Positions 28,842 through 37,804 of a stretch of 64,000 nt of DNA are shown piece after piece. Source of the stretch: Pectinatus frisingensis (GTDB taxonomy: Bacteria > Bacillota > Negativicutes > Selenomonadales > Selenomonadaceae); NCBI RefSeq assembly GCF_015732285.1, contig NZ_WIQU01000046.1, forward strand, positions 62,001 to 126,000, written 5' to 3'. Position 1 is the stretch's first letter; each line of letters starts with the position of its first letter. The notes beneath the pieces were generated by a model. It ran no database searches. It was not told the DNA's origin and saw only the letters and a list, made by a program, of their open reading frames with translations. Made by a program: the position numbers and the translations under genes.

Positions 28842-29756
28842 CTAAATAAGACAGACACCAGTATTGTCGATGTTTAGGGCCATATAATAGGAATCCACAT
28901 TATGCTCGGCAAATGCCTGTACCATGGCTTGTCCTATGAGATCTTCATTTTCTGTAGCAAAAGCAATGAGAGATGGCCCGGCACCGCTTATTGCTGCACC
29001 TAACGCACCTGCCTGTCTGGCTGCCGTGAATACCTCACACATACCGGGAATCAGACAGGCTCGGTATGGTTGATGCAGTTTATCAGCAAAAGCATATGAT
29101 AAGACGGCAGCGTTGCCCGTGCAAAGCGCTGCCGTTAATGCTGCAACATGACTAATATTGAAGGCAGCGTCCTTTAATGTTACTTTCTCCGGCAGAACCT
29201 TGCGCGATTTTTTTGTTGATAAAAAAAATTGTGGAACTGTCACGATCATTTTTAGGGCAAGCTTGGGCAGAAAGGAAAAAGTCCTGATATCATCGGCATC
29301 TTTAAAGCTTATCGTTATACCGCCGAAAATAGCAGGTGCGACATTATCAGGATGTCCTTCAATCGAAGCAGCCAGTTTCAGCAGGCCATTTTTATCAAGG
29401 GGTTCATTCAGCGCATAATTAGCGGCCGACAATCCTCCTGCTATAGCGGCAGCACTGCTGCCCAGGCCACGTGAAAGCGGTATGGCATTGTGCATTTTTA
29501 TATAAGCACCCTTATATGGTGCATCGGTTATATCAATCAGATCCTTAATGACTTTCCAGACCAGATTTTTATCATCGGTAGGAATGTACTCAGTGCCTTC
29601 CCCGGAAATTTCTATATGCAGATAATTTTCACTGTAAAGTGTAAGCTCCAGAATATTATATATATCACAAGCGATACCCAAAGAATCAAAGCCGGGGCCG
29701 CAGTTAGCTGTTGTAGCTGGTATGCGCACTTTTACTGTTTTGCTTTTGGTTGCCAT
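28842..29756 (-). CDS. thrB: Homoserine kinase
   Basis: GHMP-family kinase giving O-phosphohomoserine for threonine synthesis. 304 residues: VRIPATTANCGPGFDSLGIA at the N-terminus, the ATP-binding PLSRGLGSSAAAIAGGL near residue 85, and GALGAAISGAGPSLIAF near residue 240. The start is ATG 29756, five bases after AGGAG, overlapping the hom stop (TGATG). A longer frame reaching into hom lacks a ribosome site. Third gene of pheB-hom-thrB; thrC is not in the window. Confidence 0.96.
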   Translation of the reverse strand: MATKSKTVKVRIPATTANCGPGFDSLGIACDIYNILELTLYSENYLHIEISGEGTEYIPTDDKNLVWKVIKDLIDITDAPYKGAYIKMHNAIPLSRGLGSSAAAIAGGLSAANYALNEPLDKNGLLKLAASIEGHPDNVAPAIFGGITISFKDADDIRTFSFLPKLALKMIVTVPQFFLSTKKSRKVLPEKVTLKDAAFNISHVAALTAALCTGNAAVLSYAFADKLHQPYRACLIPGMCEVFTAARQAGALGAAISGAGPSLIAFATENEDLIGQAMVQAFAEHNVDSYYMALNIDNTGVCLI

Positions 29757-31057
29757 CATATCTCCTGACTGGTCGGAGGTTCGACGCGGATTATATTGCA
29801 TATTTTCTTTACTGCCGGTAAATTATTCAGCGTTTGTTCAGCCTTACGAATTTTTTCTTCCTGCACTTCATGACTTATGGCCACAATTTCAGCGCATGTA
29901 TCGACTTTTCTCTTTTGAATTACGGCATTCAGACTTACACCAGTCTGACCGAAAGCCATAGCAATAGTACCTAGTACACCGGGTTGATCATCGACTAATA
30001 AACGAACATAGTAAGAAGAAATAGTTTTTTCTATCGGACAAAAAGGTTTATGTTCATAACAGGTGCAGCCGATACGTCCGAAACGGTTTTTTATTATGTC
30101 TCTGGCAACATCAATTATGTCGGCAATGACTGCTGATGCTGTAGGCAGCTGTCCTGCGCCGCGGCCATAAAACATTGTTTCTCCGACAGCATTACCCCTT
30201 ACAAATATCGCATTGAATTCATTACGCACAAAAGCCAGAGGATGAGTCTGCGGCAGCAGCGCCGGATGAACCCGTACATCAATGCCCAGCTCATTTTCTC
30301 TTGATACAGATAACAGTTTTATTGTATAGCCAAGTTCTTTGGCATAGGCTATATCCTGTGGAGTTATTTTAGTGATACCTTCAGTTGATACTTTGTCAAG
30401 ATCGACGCGGCTGTTAAAAGCTATTGAAGCAAGAATCGCTGTTTTTCTGGCGGCATCAAGTCCTTCAACGTCCGCTGTGGGGTCGGCTTCGGCATAACCC
30501 TTTTCCTGAGCTGCTTTTAATACATCATCATAGCAGGCATTTTCTTCACTCATTTTGGTAAGCATATAATTGGTGGTGCCGTTTACTATACCGATTACTT
30601 CGGTGATCTTATTGGCGGTAAGACATTGTTTAAGTGGTGTAATAATCGGTATGCCACCGCCGACACTGGCTTCAAACATAAAATCAACATTATATTTTTC
30701 TGCTGCGGCAAACATGTCTTTGCCAAATTGGGCAACCACATCTTTATTGGCGGTTACGACATTTTTACCGGCTTGCATAGCCTTGAGCATATACTCACGC
30801 GCCGGATGTATCCCACCGAGTAATTCAACGACTATTTCCACATTGGAATCATTGAGAATGTCATTAATATCATCAGTCAGGCTGATATCAGCAGGCAGAT
30901 GACGATTTTTGCTGAGATTGTGTACCAGTACATGAGTAATCTTAAGTTCCGCTCCCACTTTGGGAAGTATTTCGTGCATATTTTCTTGTAATACCTTAAC
31001 TACACCTGTACCGACTGTACCACAGCCTAAAAGACCTATTTTTATAATCTCACTCAT
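29756..31057 (-). CDS. hom: Homoserine dehydrogenase
   Basis: Reduces aspartate semialdehyde to homoserine. 433 residues: Rossmann motif IGLLGCGTVGTGV at the N-terminus, the NGTTNYMLTKM motif near residue 165, catalytic-region KAAQEKGYAEADPTADVEG, and a C-terminal ACT domain (YYVRLLVDDQPGVLG) typical of the threonine-inhibited monofunctional form. Overlaps thrB and starts 31 bp after the ACT protein, so the three form an operon. Allosteric inhibition by threonine is inferred from the ACT domain. Confidence 0.97.
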   Translation of the reverse strand: MSEIIKIGLLGCGTVGTGVVKVLQENMHEILPKVGAELKITHVLVHNLSKNRHLPADISLTDDINDILNDSNVEIVVELLGGIHPAREYMLKAMQAGKNVVTANKDVVAQFGKDMFAAAEKYNVDFMFEASVGGGIPIITPLKQCLTANKITEVIGIVNGTTNYMLTKMSEENACYDDVLKAAQEKGYAEADPTADVEGLDAARKTAILASIAFNSRVDLDKVSTEGITKITPQDIAYAKELGYTIKLLSVSRENELGIDVRVHPALLPQTHPLAFVRNEFNAIFVRGNAVGETMFYGRGAGQLPTASAVIADIIDVARDIIKNRFGRIGCTCYEHKPFCPIEKTISSYYVRLLVDDQPGVLGTIAMAFGQTGVSLNAVIQKRKVDTCAEIVAISHEVQEEKIRKAEQTLNNLPAVKKICNIIRVEPPTSQEI

Positions 31058-31088
31058 TGGCAGAATATCCTTTCAAAAAATAAGCAGT

Positions 31089-31556
31089 TTAAGCTTGCCC
31101 AACTATTTCAAGCCGACGTACGCCATCGATGACACGCAGTTTATCAAGCAGTGCTTCGAGGTCTATGCTCATATTTTCAGTTTCAACGGACAATGTCACA
31201 TTGGCCATTCCCTGTAAAGGTAATCCTTGGTTTATTGTCAGAATATTAGCGGAATCAGCGGAAATGATATTGAGTACATTCGACAGCACACCCTTCTTAT
31301 GATCAAGCATAAATGAAATGGAGACTATTTTATTTAAACTTGCTTCATAGAAAGGAAAGACAGAATCCTTGTATTTATAATAAGCGCTGCGTGATAAACC
31401 AGTTGAAGCTATAGCTTCATTGATAGTGGAAGCTTCACCGCGTTTCAACATTTCATTTACCTTTATGGTCTTTTTTATTGCTGTTGGCAGAATATCTTCT
31501 TTTACCAGGAAAAACCCGGTATTTTTATTATTTATGACTTGTCTTCTTTTACGCAT
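31089..31556 (-). CDS. ACT-domain protein, UPF0735 (PheB family)
   Basis: 155 residues. The N-terminal half has a helix-turn-helix-like stretch (ASTGLSRSAYYKYKDSVFPF, the UPF0735 hallmark). The C-terminal ACT domain begins VSISFMLDHKKGVLSNVLN. Homologues stand before hom-thrB in many Bacillota and are called PheB, though no enzyme activity has been shown. A role as an amino-acid-sensing regulator of this operon is an inference from architecture and position. Confidence 0.9.
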   Translation of the reverse strand: MRKRRQVINNKNTGFFLVKEDILPTAIKKTIKVNEMLKRGEASTINEAIASTGLSRSAYYKYKDSVFPFYEASLNKIVSISFMLDHKKGVLSNVLNIISADSANILTINQGLPLQGMANVTLSVETENMSIDLEALLDKLRVIDGVRRLEIVGQA

Positions 31557-31743
31557 TTACGTCCTCCATGTTTATATGATGAATATTTTTATTCTCTGAG
31601 AGGAATCTCCCTGTGCTATTATAACTTGTTTCTATGATTTTTTCTACCCCTGGACAACATAATATTATTAATTTGTGCTTAAAATAATTCAAAGACAAAT
31701 TTAAATTTGTAAATTATGCTAAAATATTCATTCGTACAGGAAT

Positions 31744-31790
31744 AAAAAAAATGCCCCATCCTAATAGTATAAACTTTCGGATGAAGCATT
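31744..31790 (-). terminator. Rho-independent terminator after cheV
   Basis: On the minus strand AATGCTTCATCC pairs with GGATGGGGCATT (central mismatch pair), followed by a run of eight T. It lies 17 bases after the cheV stop. Confidence 0.8.
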
Positions 31791-31806
31791 TCCATCGATA
31801 GTGGAA

Positions 31807-32748
31807 TCAATCTTTAAATATAATACGATCCATAATGTTTATTAACTGGCCTATTTCCGGTTTGGAGATTTGAGCAGTTGCACCTAACCTATCACCTTTT
31901 TGGCGCATTTCTTCATTTATTAAAGAAGAAAATAATATTAAAGGAACATTGGCAAGTACTTTGTCTTCCCGAACCAGTTTAAGCAGGCGATGACCATCCA
32001 TCTGAGGCATTTCAATATCGGAAATTATAGCGGTAACTTGTTCTTCAATCGGACCATTGGCGTCCTTTAAACTTATTAAGTAATCATAGGCCGATTTGCC
32101 GTTATTGAAATCACGGACAAATTCGTAACCAGAATTATGGAGCGTTTCAACCAGTAAGTCACGCAGCATTCTTGAATCCTCAGCCACAACGATATGCTTA
32201 GTGCGGCGTCTGGCTTCGATAGGAGCGGTAACTTTGTCGACAGTGGATAATTTTTGGTTGATTTCCGTATTTATTTCAGCGATAATACGTTCAAAGTCAA
32301 GTAATAATACGATTTTGTCAGGCATTTTTATTACTCCGACTACCATGGCTTCATTGCCTACTTCCGGTGCCGGTTCCATATTTTCCCAGGAAATGCGATG
32401 TATGCGGGAAACATTATCAACTAAAAAACCAATAGTATAATTATTGATTTCTGTTACAATAATATTTTTAGGATCATCACTGCCCTTTGCTTTTATTGCT
32501 CTGGATAGATTTACCAATGGGATGGCCTTGCCGCGCAAGGTAAATAATCCATCGACATAAGGATGTGCTGACGGCATGGCCGTTACAGGAACTTTAGTGA
32601 TGACTTCACGTACTTTGGCTACATTGATGCCGTAGTGAACTTCACCAATGTCAAACTCCACAATTTCAAATTCGTTTGTGCCGCTTTCTAAAAGAATCCC
32701 CTTATTGTTGTCACTGCTGTCCAACGCGGTTGCCTCTATTTTCTGCAT
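31807..32748 (-). CDS. cheV: Chemotaxis coupling protein CheV
   Basis: Fusion of a CheW-like coupling domain and a receiver domain. CheW part about residue 25-165 (VEFDIGEVHYGINVAKVREVI, GLFTLRGKAIPLVNL). Receiver about residue 180-310 with acidic VVAEDSRM, phospho-acceptor Asp in IISDIEMPQMDG, and Lys in ISKPEIG. 313 residues, normal length. The start is ATG 32748, seven bases after GGAGG; an ATG two codons earlier is too close to it. Monocistronic. It probably serves the two chemoreceptors here and others elsewhere. Confidence 0.95.
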   Translation of the reverse strand: MQKIEATALDSSDNNKGILLESGTNEFEIVEFDIGEVHYGINVAKVREVITKVPVTAMPSAHPYVDGLFTLRGKAIPLVNLSRAIKAKGSDDPKNIIVTEINNYTIGFLVDNVSRIHRISWENMEPAPEVGNEAMVVGVIKMPDKIVLLLDFERIIAEINTEINQKLSTVDKVTAPIEARRRTKHIVVAEDSRMLRDLLVETLHNSGYEFVRDFNNGKSAYDYLISLKDANGPIEEQVTAIISDIEMPQMDGHRLLKLVREDKVLANVPLILFSSLINEEMRQKGDRLGATAQISKPEIGQLINIMDRIIFKD

Positions 32749-32865
32749 GTTCATACCTCCGATTTTAAGTCACAAATTCATTAGGGCGATAATAGTGAGC
32801 TAAAATATAATATAACTTTACCTGATAATTCGGTGATTTTTACCTTAAATCCTTCTAAAAGATTT

Positions 32866-33765
32866 TTATTTTTTCATATTGTGTAAAAACAGCCAGCCAT
32901 CTTCTTCTGTGACGGTACCGGTTTTAAGCAGATGTCCTACGGCTCTTTTGAAAGCTGCCTTACTGATATTGAAACGTTCCTTGATTATTTCGGGAGGAGT
33001 TTTATCGCTGTAGGGCATTTTACCATTGTGGGCGATAAGTTCTTGTAATATAACGTTAGAATCTGTTATTATTGCTTCTTCTTTTATCGGGCGCAAAGAT
33101 GCATTTAGACGGCCGTCATCACGTAGATATGTCACACGTATAGTTACATTGGCACCTACGTGAGGGTGCTGGGGCATTTCCTTTTCGGCAACAAAAGCAA
33201 TATAACGTTCAGTAGTAAAAACAAATGCACCTTGTTCTGTTAAATTATATACAGATCCTTCTAAAATATCGCCGACTTTTACATCAATAGCGGGTTTGGA
33301 AGCGCGGCGTATTTCATCTTCAACTTTCATGGTGACTGCCAGGCGTCCTGATTTATCAGTGTACAGTTTAGCCCAGACAAATTCGCCTATTTGCAGATTA
33401 CCGCGAGTTCCGGCATAGGGTAGGAAAATACCTCGTTCAGCGCCGGCATCAAGGAAAGCGCCGTCTTTTGATATATTTATGACCTTAAGACGGGCAATTT
33501 GTCCTTCCTTCATTTGTGGAACCCGCATGCTGGCAGTAAGACGTCCCTTAGGATCTTTATAAAGAAAGACTGTCACTGTATCACCAATTTTTACCGGAGA
33601 AAGCTGCTGGGTCTTATGCAATAAAATATCGTCAGATGTGTTGCCGGTCCGGGCGTCCAGAAAAACTCCCATATCATTTTGTCGTACAGCTTTTAATGTA
33701 GCAACTGTACTGGGTTTCAGCTGCCTTGCAGAGGCGGTATCATTATCATTCATAATGTGTGACAT
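32866..33765 (-). CDS. cvfB: S1-domain RNA-binding protein, CvfB family
   Basis: 299 residues with three S1-like RNA-binding modules (GVFLDARTGN..DILLHKTQ; GAFLDAGAERGIFLPY; GAFVFTTERYIAFV) and a C-terminal winged-helix part (EIIKERFNISKAAFKRAVGHLLKTG). This is the architecture of CvfB/YitL, an RNA-binding virulence regulator in staphylococci. The start is ATG 33765, six bases after GGGGAG, overlapping the rsfS 3' end by 20 bases. Last gene of yqeK-LCP-rsfS-cvfB. Confidence 0.92.
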   Translation of the reverse strand: MSHIMNDNDTASARQLKPSTVATLKAVRQNDMGVFLDARTGNTSDDILLHKTQQLSPVKIGDTVTVFLYKDPKGRLTASMRVPQMKEGQIARLKVINISKDGAFLDAGAERGIFLPYAGTRGNLQIGEFVWAKLYTDKSGRLAVTMKVEDEIRRASKPAIDVKVGDILEGSVYNLTEQGAFVFTTERYIAFVAEKEMPQHPHVGANVTIRVTYLRDDGRLNASLRPIKEEAIITDSNVILQELIAHNGKMPYSDKTPPEIIKERFNISKAAFKRAVGHLLKTGTVTEEDGWLFLHNMKK

Positions 33766-34123
33766 GGGCATCTCCCCAAAGGTTTTCCAACCCGTAAAAT
33801 TCACGACTTTCTGCGGTAAAAATATGTGCTACACAATCGCCGTAATCCAATAAAATCCATTCACCGGATTTATATCCTTCACGGTGCAGAAGCTGTTCAC
33901 CTGCTAATTTCAGCTGATCTTCAATATTATCGGCTATAGCGCGGGCCTGTATAGTTGATCCGCCGTGACAGACAATAAAATAATCAGTTGCCGTAGTTAG
34001 TTCCTTCATATCCATTAACAGGATTTTCTCTGCTTTTTTGTCACTGGCTGCATTGGTAATTAACTTGCTTTTATCAAGTGAAGTCCGTTTGCTGTCGGAT
34101 TTGATATTAATTATAAAAATCAT
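33746..34123 (-). CDS. rsfS: Ribosome silencing factor RsfS
   Basis: Binds uL14 on the 50S subunit and blocks subunit joining in starvation. 125 residues with the DUF143 core DKKAEKILLMDMKELTTATDYFIVCHG, then GYKSGEWILLDYGDCVAHIF and YGLENLWGDA. The N-terminal 15 residues are poorly conserved, so the start is uncertain. Ordinary position behind yqeK and an LCP gene. Confidence 0.95.
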   Translation of the reverse strand: MIFIINIKSDSKRTSLDKSKLITNAASDKKAEKILLMDMKELTTATDYFIVCHGGSTIQARAIADNIEDQLKLAGEQLLHREGYKSGEWILLDYGDCVAHIFTAESREFYGLENLWGDAHVTHYE

Positions 34124-34180
34124 ACCTTTCTGATTTGAATTTATTTATTTTAAATTTTATTCATAAAAATTAACATGACA

Positions 34181-35176
34181 TTAATTGCCATTTGAGAGCA
34201 TTTGGGTCACAGTATCATTTATTTGTTCTGAATTTGGCTGCCATAATTTACCATCAGAGGAAAATTTTCCCGGTAATGTTTTAACTGTGACGGTGTTATT
34301 TTTAATCAGCCAGATATAATTTTTTAAATTTGTCAAACTGAATAAATCGATATTAGTGTATAAAGAGTTATTCAATATATTCACAAGACCAGGAATTTTA
34401 GGAATGGAATTTACTGTAAGAGTTTCAGTATAAAATGATTTCAAAAAAATTTCCTGCCTTTCTGAGCGTCCGATATCACCCAGATCATCACTGCGATACT
34501 GGAGATATCCCAGTGCCTGTCTGCCATCAAGATGCTGATAGCCATTCTTAAGATGAATTGAGATATTACCTTGAGGATCATCATAATCCATATCGCTGCC
34601 TACATATAGGTCAATACCGCCAAAAGCGTTGATAAAATCTACTAAAGAAGTTTCATCCATAATGATGTACTGACGGATACGAAAATTTACCAGATTAGAT
34701 ACCGCTCCCAGTGTTTGGTCAATACCGTTTTGTTGGAAAGAGCCTATTGGAACGATAGTATTGTTCAGGGGTACTGCGGTATTGCGAGGAATAGACAAAA
34801 TCGATAACGAACCATTGCTGTGATCTACATGAAAAATGAACAACGCGTCGGCATAGGCATTAATGTCAGTATAGGTTGATTTATTGATACCAATAAACAG
34901 AATATTATCTGCATTATTAAACTCAGGTACTGGGGCAGGTTTTTCCTGTTGGGCAGATTTTCTGGTACTTTGGTAGTTTTTGTAAAGTCCAGCTGCATAC
35001 GTATAAAGTTCAGTGCTTTGACCATAAGCAAAACGAAGTGCCTGGAACATTGCCGCCAAAATAAGTGCGATGATGATTAAAAATATAATTATCCGCCCTA
35101 ATTTAGGACGACGTCTTCTCCGTTTGACTGTTTTCCTTGTTCGTCCTGTTGAGGAGGGAAATCGTTTATTTGCCAT
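34181..35176 (-). CDS. LytR-CpsA-Psr (LCP) family cell-wall transferase
   Basis: Membrane-anchored enzyme family that transfers undecaprenyl-linked glycopolymers to peptidoglycan. 331 residues: a very basic N-terminus, one TM (about 28-48), then the LCP domain with FIGINKSTYTDINAYADALFIFHVD, SIPRNTAVPL, and the Arg-rich LGYLQYRSDDLGDIGRSERQ, which binds the pyrophosphate. Overlaps yqeK by 11 bases. Polymer not predictable; in diderm Bacillota the acceptor glycan is unclear. Confidence 0.93.
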   Translation of the reverse strand: MANKRFPSSTGRTRKTVKRRRRRPKLGRIIIFLIIIALILAAMFQALRFAYGQSTELYTYAAGLYKNYQSTRKSAQQEKPAPVPEFNNADNILFIGINKSTYTDINAYADALFIFHVDHSNGSLSILSIPRNTAVPLNNTIVPIGSFQQNGIDQTLGAVSNLVNFRIRQYIIMDETSLVDFINAFGGIDLYVGSDMDYDDPQGNISIHLKNGYQHLDGRQALGYLQYRSDDLGDIGRSERQEIFLKSFYTETLTVNSIPKIPGLVNILNNSLYTNIDLFSLTNLKNYIWLIKNNTVTVKTLPGKFSSDGKLWQPNSEQINDTVTQMLSNGN

Positions 35177-35750
35177 ATTTTTTCTGTTGCTCTAACAAAA
35201 AATTGCGGGCAAGGATAGTCTGCGGATGAATCATCTGTTTTTTAGCAATAATGAATGATATTGATTTATCAAAAGCCGCAATCATTATCGTATTGAGATC
35301 ATTTACTGCCATAAAACTGCGGAATTCGTCGATACCATCATAATCACGATGGGGCTCAACCATATCGGACAGGTAAATGATTTTATCTAAATCAGTCATT
35401 TCCGCCCTACCAATGGTATGTAAAGCTATGGCACTCAGAATTCCGGAATCGGTAATACCGTATTTTTCATGGGCTATCGCAGCTCCTAATGGTGCATGCA
35501 GCAAGATAGGTTGGTATTCATCTATTGTATAAATCTTTATATGATGTTTTCTGGCTTCATCAATGAGTGAACCAGTGGGAATTTCGCGTGCACAATCATG
35601 CAGAAGCCCCGCCACTTTGGCTTTTTCTTCCGAGATATGAAAGCGCTTGGCCAGTTTTACTGCCGTATTGCTGACACTTAGCGAATGGACATAACGATGG
35701 TCATTGTTGAGTCTGCATTTTAACTGTTTTTGCATCTCATTATAATTCAA
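35166..35750 (-). CDS. yqeK: HD-domain phosphohydrolase YqeK
   Basis: Diadenosine tetraphosphate hydrolase of the YqeK family. 194 residues with the HD metal site spread over HSLSVSNTA, GLLHDCAREIP, HAPLGAAIAHEKYG and LHTIGR...DKIIYLSDMVEP. The start is TTG 35750, 11 bases after AAGGAG. In Bacillota the usual upstream neighbours are obgE and nadD; neither is present here, as rnpB precedes it. Confidence 0.94.
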   Translation of the reverse strand: MNYNEMQKQLKCRLNNDHRYVHSLSVSNTAVKLAKRFHISEEKAKVAGLLHDCAREIPTGSLIDEARKHHIKIYTIDEYQPILLHAPLGAAIAHEKYGITDSGILSAIALHTIGRAEMTDLDKIIYLSDMVEPHRDYDGIDEFRSFMAVNDLNTIMIAAFDKSISFIIAKKQMIHPQTILARNFLLEQQKKYGK

Positions 35751-35859
35751 CGTTAAATAGCTCCTTTGTAAAATGTGATTGGTAAACCGGCATGATATTG
35801 CTGCTTATTCACATAATAGGACATTATATTATAAAATACAATAAATTTTAATTAATTAT

Positions 35860-35890
35860 GAATAAAAAATAAACTGCCTTAAGGCAGTTT
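35860..35890 (-). terminator. Rho-independent terminator of rnpB
   Basis: AAACTGCCTT/AAGGCAGTTT perfect palindromic stem, followed on the minus strand by a T-rich run (ATTTTTTATTC). About 10 bases after the RNase P RNA 3' end. Confidence 0.8.
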
Positions 35891-35898
35891 TATTATCA

Positions 35899-36256
35899 TT
35901 GTGAGTAATCAATAAGCCGAGTTCTGTTCCGCTTAAGCGGTGACGATCATTTATCTGGATCAACAGTTGCCTGCTGACTCTAGCGACACAACCCGGAAGG
36001 TTCAGCGGGCCGCTTCATCCCTTCCCTATTCGGTCTTGCTCCATATGGGGTTTACCAAGCCGCACAGTTACCTGAACGCTGGTGCGCTCTTGCCGCACCT
36101 TTCCACCCTTACCTGCCAAAACAGGCGGTCTAAATCTCTATGGCACTTTCCCTAAGGTCACCCTCGCCGGACGTTATCCGGCATATTGCCCTGTGGAGCC
36201 CGGACTTTCCTCAGATATAAAATATCCGCGATCATCTTTCATACTCATAATAATAC
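35899..36256 (-). ncRNA. rnpB: RNase P RNA, bacterial type A
   Basis: Catalytic RNA that removes tRNA 5' leaders. Minus-strand hallmarks in order: GAGGAAAGTCCGGGCTCC (P4 5' half and J3/4), CAGGGCAATATGCCGG, GGGTGACCTTAGGGAAAGTGCC, GGTAAGGGTGGAAAGGTGCGGCA and, near the 3' end, AGAACTCGGCTTATTG. Length about 358 nt. The 5' end is set by the promoter and the 3' end by the terminator, so each is good to within roughly ten bases. Confidence 0.95.
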
Positions 36257-36262
36257 CCTTAT

Positions 36263-36291
36263 ATTATAGCATTTTTCGAAATAACTGTCAA
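36263..36291 (-). promoter_or_regulatory. Consensus sigma-70 promoter of rnpB
   Basis: On the minus strand TTGACA (36291-36286), exactly 17 bp, TATAAT (36268-36263): both hexamers are perfect consensus. The -35 box overlaps the stop codon of the upstream methyltransferase gene. Confidence 0.92.
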
Positions 36292-37103
36292 TTATAATGC
36301 TTTTGACGCATGATTTCATACATTATCATTGCAGCCGCACTGGAAGCATTAAGCGATTCATTTCTACCAAACATGGGAATGAAAATACATTTATCTGACA
36401 GACTGCACATCTGTGTGGAAATACCGGCGCCTTCATTGCCAAAAATAACGGCGACCGACTGTTGGTAATTTATTGAAAAACACGGAGCAGCATCTGTAGA
36501 TAAAACTGTAGAAATTAAAGTAATACTATTTTTAACGGCAAAAGATTTAAGGTCGTTTGGCAGTACTCCGGTGACTATTGGCAGATGAAAAAGAGAACCC
36601 ATTGTGCTTCGAACGACTTTAGGGGAAAATACATCTACAGTTCCCTTCGTCAAAATGACGGCATCAATACCAGCAGCATCTGCTGTTCTTATGATAGTGC
36701 CCAGATTGCCAGGGTCTTGCAGGTGATCTAGAATTATCATGGCAGGAACTGGTTTATTGGACAATAAGTTTTCATCAAGCGCGGCAGTGTTCTTTTGCAC
36801 GACAGCAATAATACCCTGAGGGGAATCGGTGTCAGTTAATTTTTGTAATGATGCAGTTGTTATTTTGTGGAGAAAACAATTTTCCCGTTGAGATAATTGT
36901 TCTATTAAGGTAGCAGCCCGATTGTTTTCCAAGATTGCCGGAAGGTAAAAACAATCCCTTATACTGGCATTACTTTGCAGTGCCGTTTCAACCAATCGTA
37001 TCCCTTCAATCAAAAACAGGTTGTTTTTGTCACGAAATTTTTTCTGTTTTAAAGCAGCAGCATTTTTTATCTGGATGTTTTCAGGGCTGGTAATGATATT
37101 CAT
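36288..37103 (-). CDS. SpoU/TrmH-family RNA 2'-O-methyltransferase
   Basis: 271 residues. The N-terminal substrate-binding domain begins NAAALKQKKFRDKNNLFLIEG. The SPOUT knot has ILDHLQDPGNLGTIIRTADAAGID, VVRSTMGSLFHLP, FGNEGAGIS and the closing IPMFGRNESLNASSAAAMIMYE. This fits the RlmB-like/YsgA group methylating ribose in rRNA or tRNA; the target nucleotide cannot be assigned. Its stop codon lies within the -35 box of rnpB. Confidence 0.92.
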   Translation of the reverse strand: MNIITSPENIQIKNAAALKQKKFRDKNNLFLIEGIRLVETALQSNASIRDCFYLPAILENNRAATLIEQLSQRENCFLHKITTASLQKLTDTDSPQGIIAVVQKNTAALDENLLSNKPVPAMIILDHLQDPGNLGTIIRTADAAGIDAVILTKGTVDVFSPKVVRSTMGSLFHLPIVTGVLPNDLKSFAVKNSITLISTVLSTDAAPCFSINYQQSVAVIFGNEGAGISTQMCSLSDKCIFIPMFGRNESLNASSAAAMIMYEIMRQKHYN

Positions 37104-37154
37104 GCAATAAATCCTTTGTAAAATTATAATATGTTTACGCTAATGTTCACTCCA

Positions 37155-37194
37155 ATAAGCGCTTTAATATCCGGGTGATTACTAAAGCGCTTAT
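37155..37194. repeat. Hairpin overlapping the ruvA stop codon
   Basis: ATAAGCGCTTTA (37155-37166) and TAAAGCGCTTAT (37183-37194) form a perfect 12-bp inverted repeat with a 16-base loop. There is no U-run on either side, so it is not a classical terminator. It may act in mRNA 3'-end stability or as a weak terminator for ruvA. Confidence 0.5.
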
Positions 37195-37790
37195 GAACTT
37201 AATTCTTTAAGAGCAAACTTAATAATTGCCTCAACAGAAGATAAGTGCCGGGTCTTTTTTAATACAGCGGTACTTTCCTGCGGTGTATAGCCGAGGGAAA
37301 GCAAGGCCTGTTTAGCATCAGTCCAAATATCAGACGATGCAGTAATATCTGAGGCATCATCAGTAAAAGCATCTGCATCATTTACAATGGTATTGCCCAG
37401 TTTGTCCTTTAGTTCCAAAATAATACGTTCAGCTGTTTTTTTGCCGATCCCCGGGGCTGAGGTCAATAAAGATGACTGTTTGTTTTTGATAGCCCAGACA
37501 ATTTTATCCGCTGACATTACCGATAAGATATTTAGTCCGGCTTTTGGACCGATGCCTGATACTGAAATAAGATGATTGAAAATAGTGTATTCTGCCTGAG
37601 TAAAAAAACCATAGAGCTGCAGGGCATCTTCCCGAACATTTAAATAAGTGTAAAGCGTCAATTCCTGACCAATTTTTAACTGAGAACGTGTTGAAGCCGC
37701 GATAAGAACGCGGTAACCGACGCCTGCAACTTCAATAAAACACATATCTGGGAATAATTCAGTAATTTTTCCATGTAGATAACCAATCAT
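37191..37790 (-). CDS. ruvA: Holliday junction branch-migration subunit RuvA
   Basis: Tetrameric junction-binding protein. 199 residues: OB domain with GVGYRVLIAASTR and YTYLNVREDALQLYGF, tandem helix-hairpin-helix motifs (LISVSGIGPKAGLNIL and LTSAPGIGKKTAERIILELKDK), and the C-terminal domain that contacts RuvB (AKQALLSLGYTPQES). It follows ruvC by 14 bp. ruvB, normally the next gene, is not here. Confidence 0.96.
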   Translation of the reverse strand: MIGYLHGKITELFPDMCFIEVAGVGYRVLIAASTRSQLKIGQELTLYTYLNVREDALQLYGFFTQAEYTIFNHLISVSGIGPKAGLNILSVMSADKIVWAIKNKQSSLLTSAPGIGKKTAERIILELKDKLGNTIVNDADAFTDDASDITASSDIWTDAKQALLSLGYTPQESTAVLKKTRHLSSVEAIIKFALKELSS

Positions 37791-37804
37791 ATTGTTCTCC
37801 TTGC

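Noticed and set aside
35940-36297. Plus-strand ORFs across 35.9-36.3 kb
   Set aside because: They lie on the complement of the RNase P RNA and are not coding.
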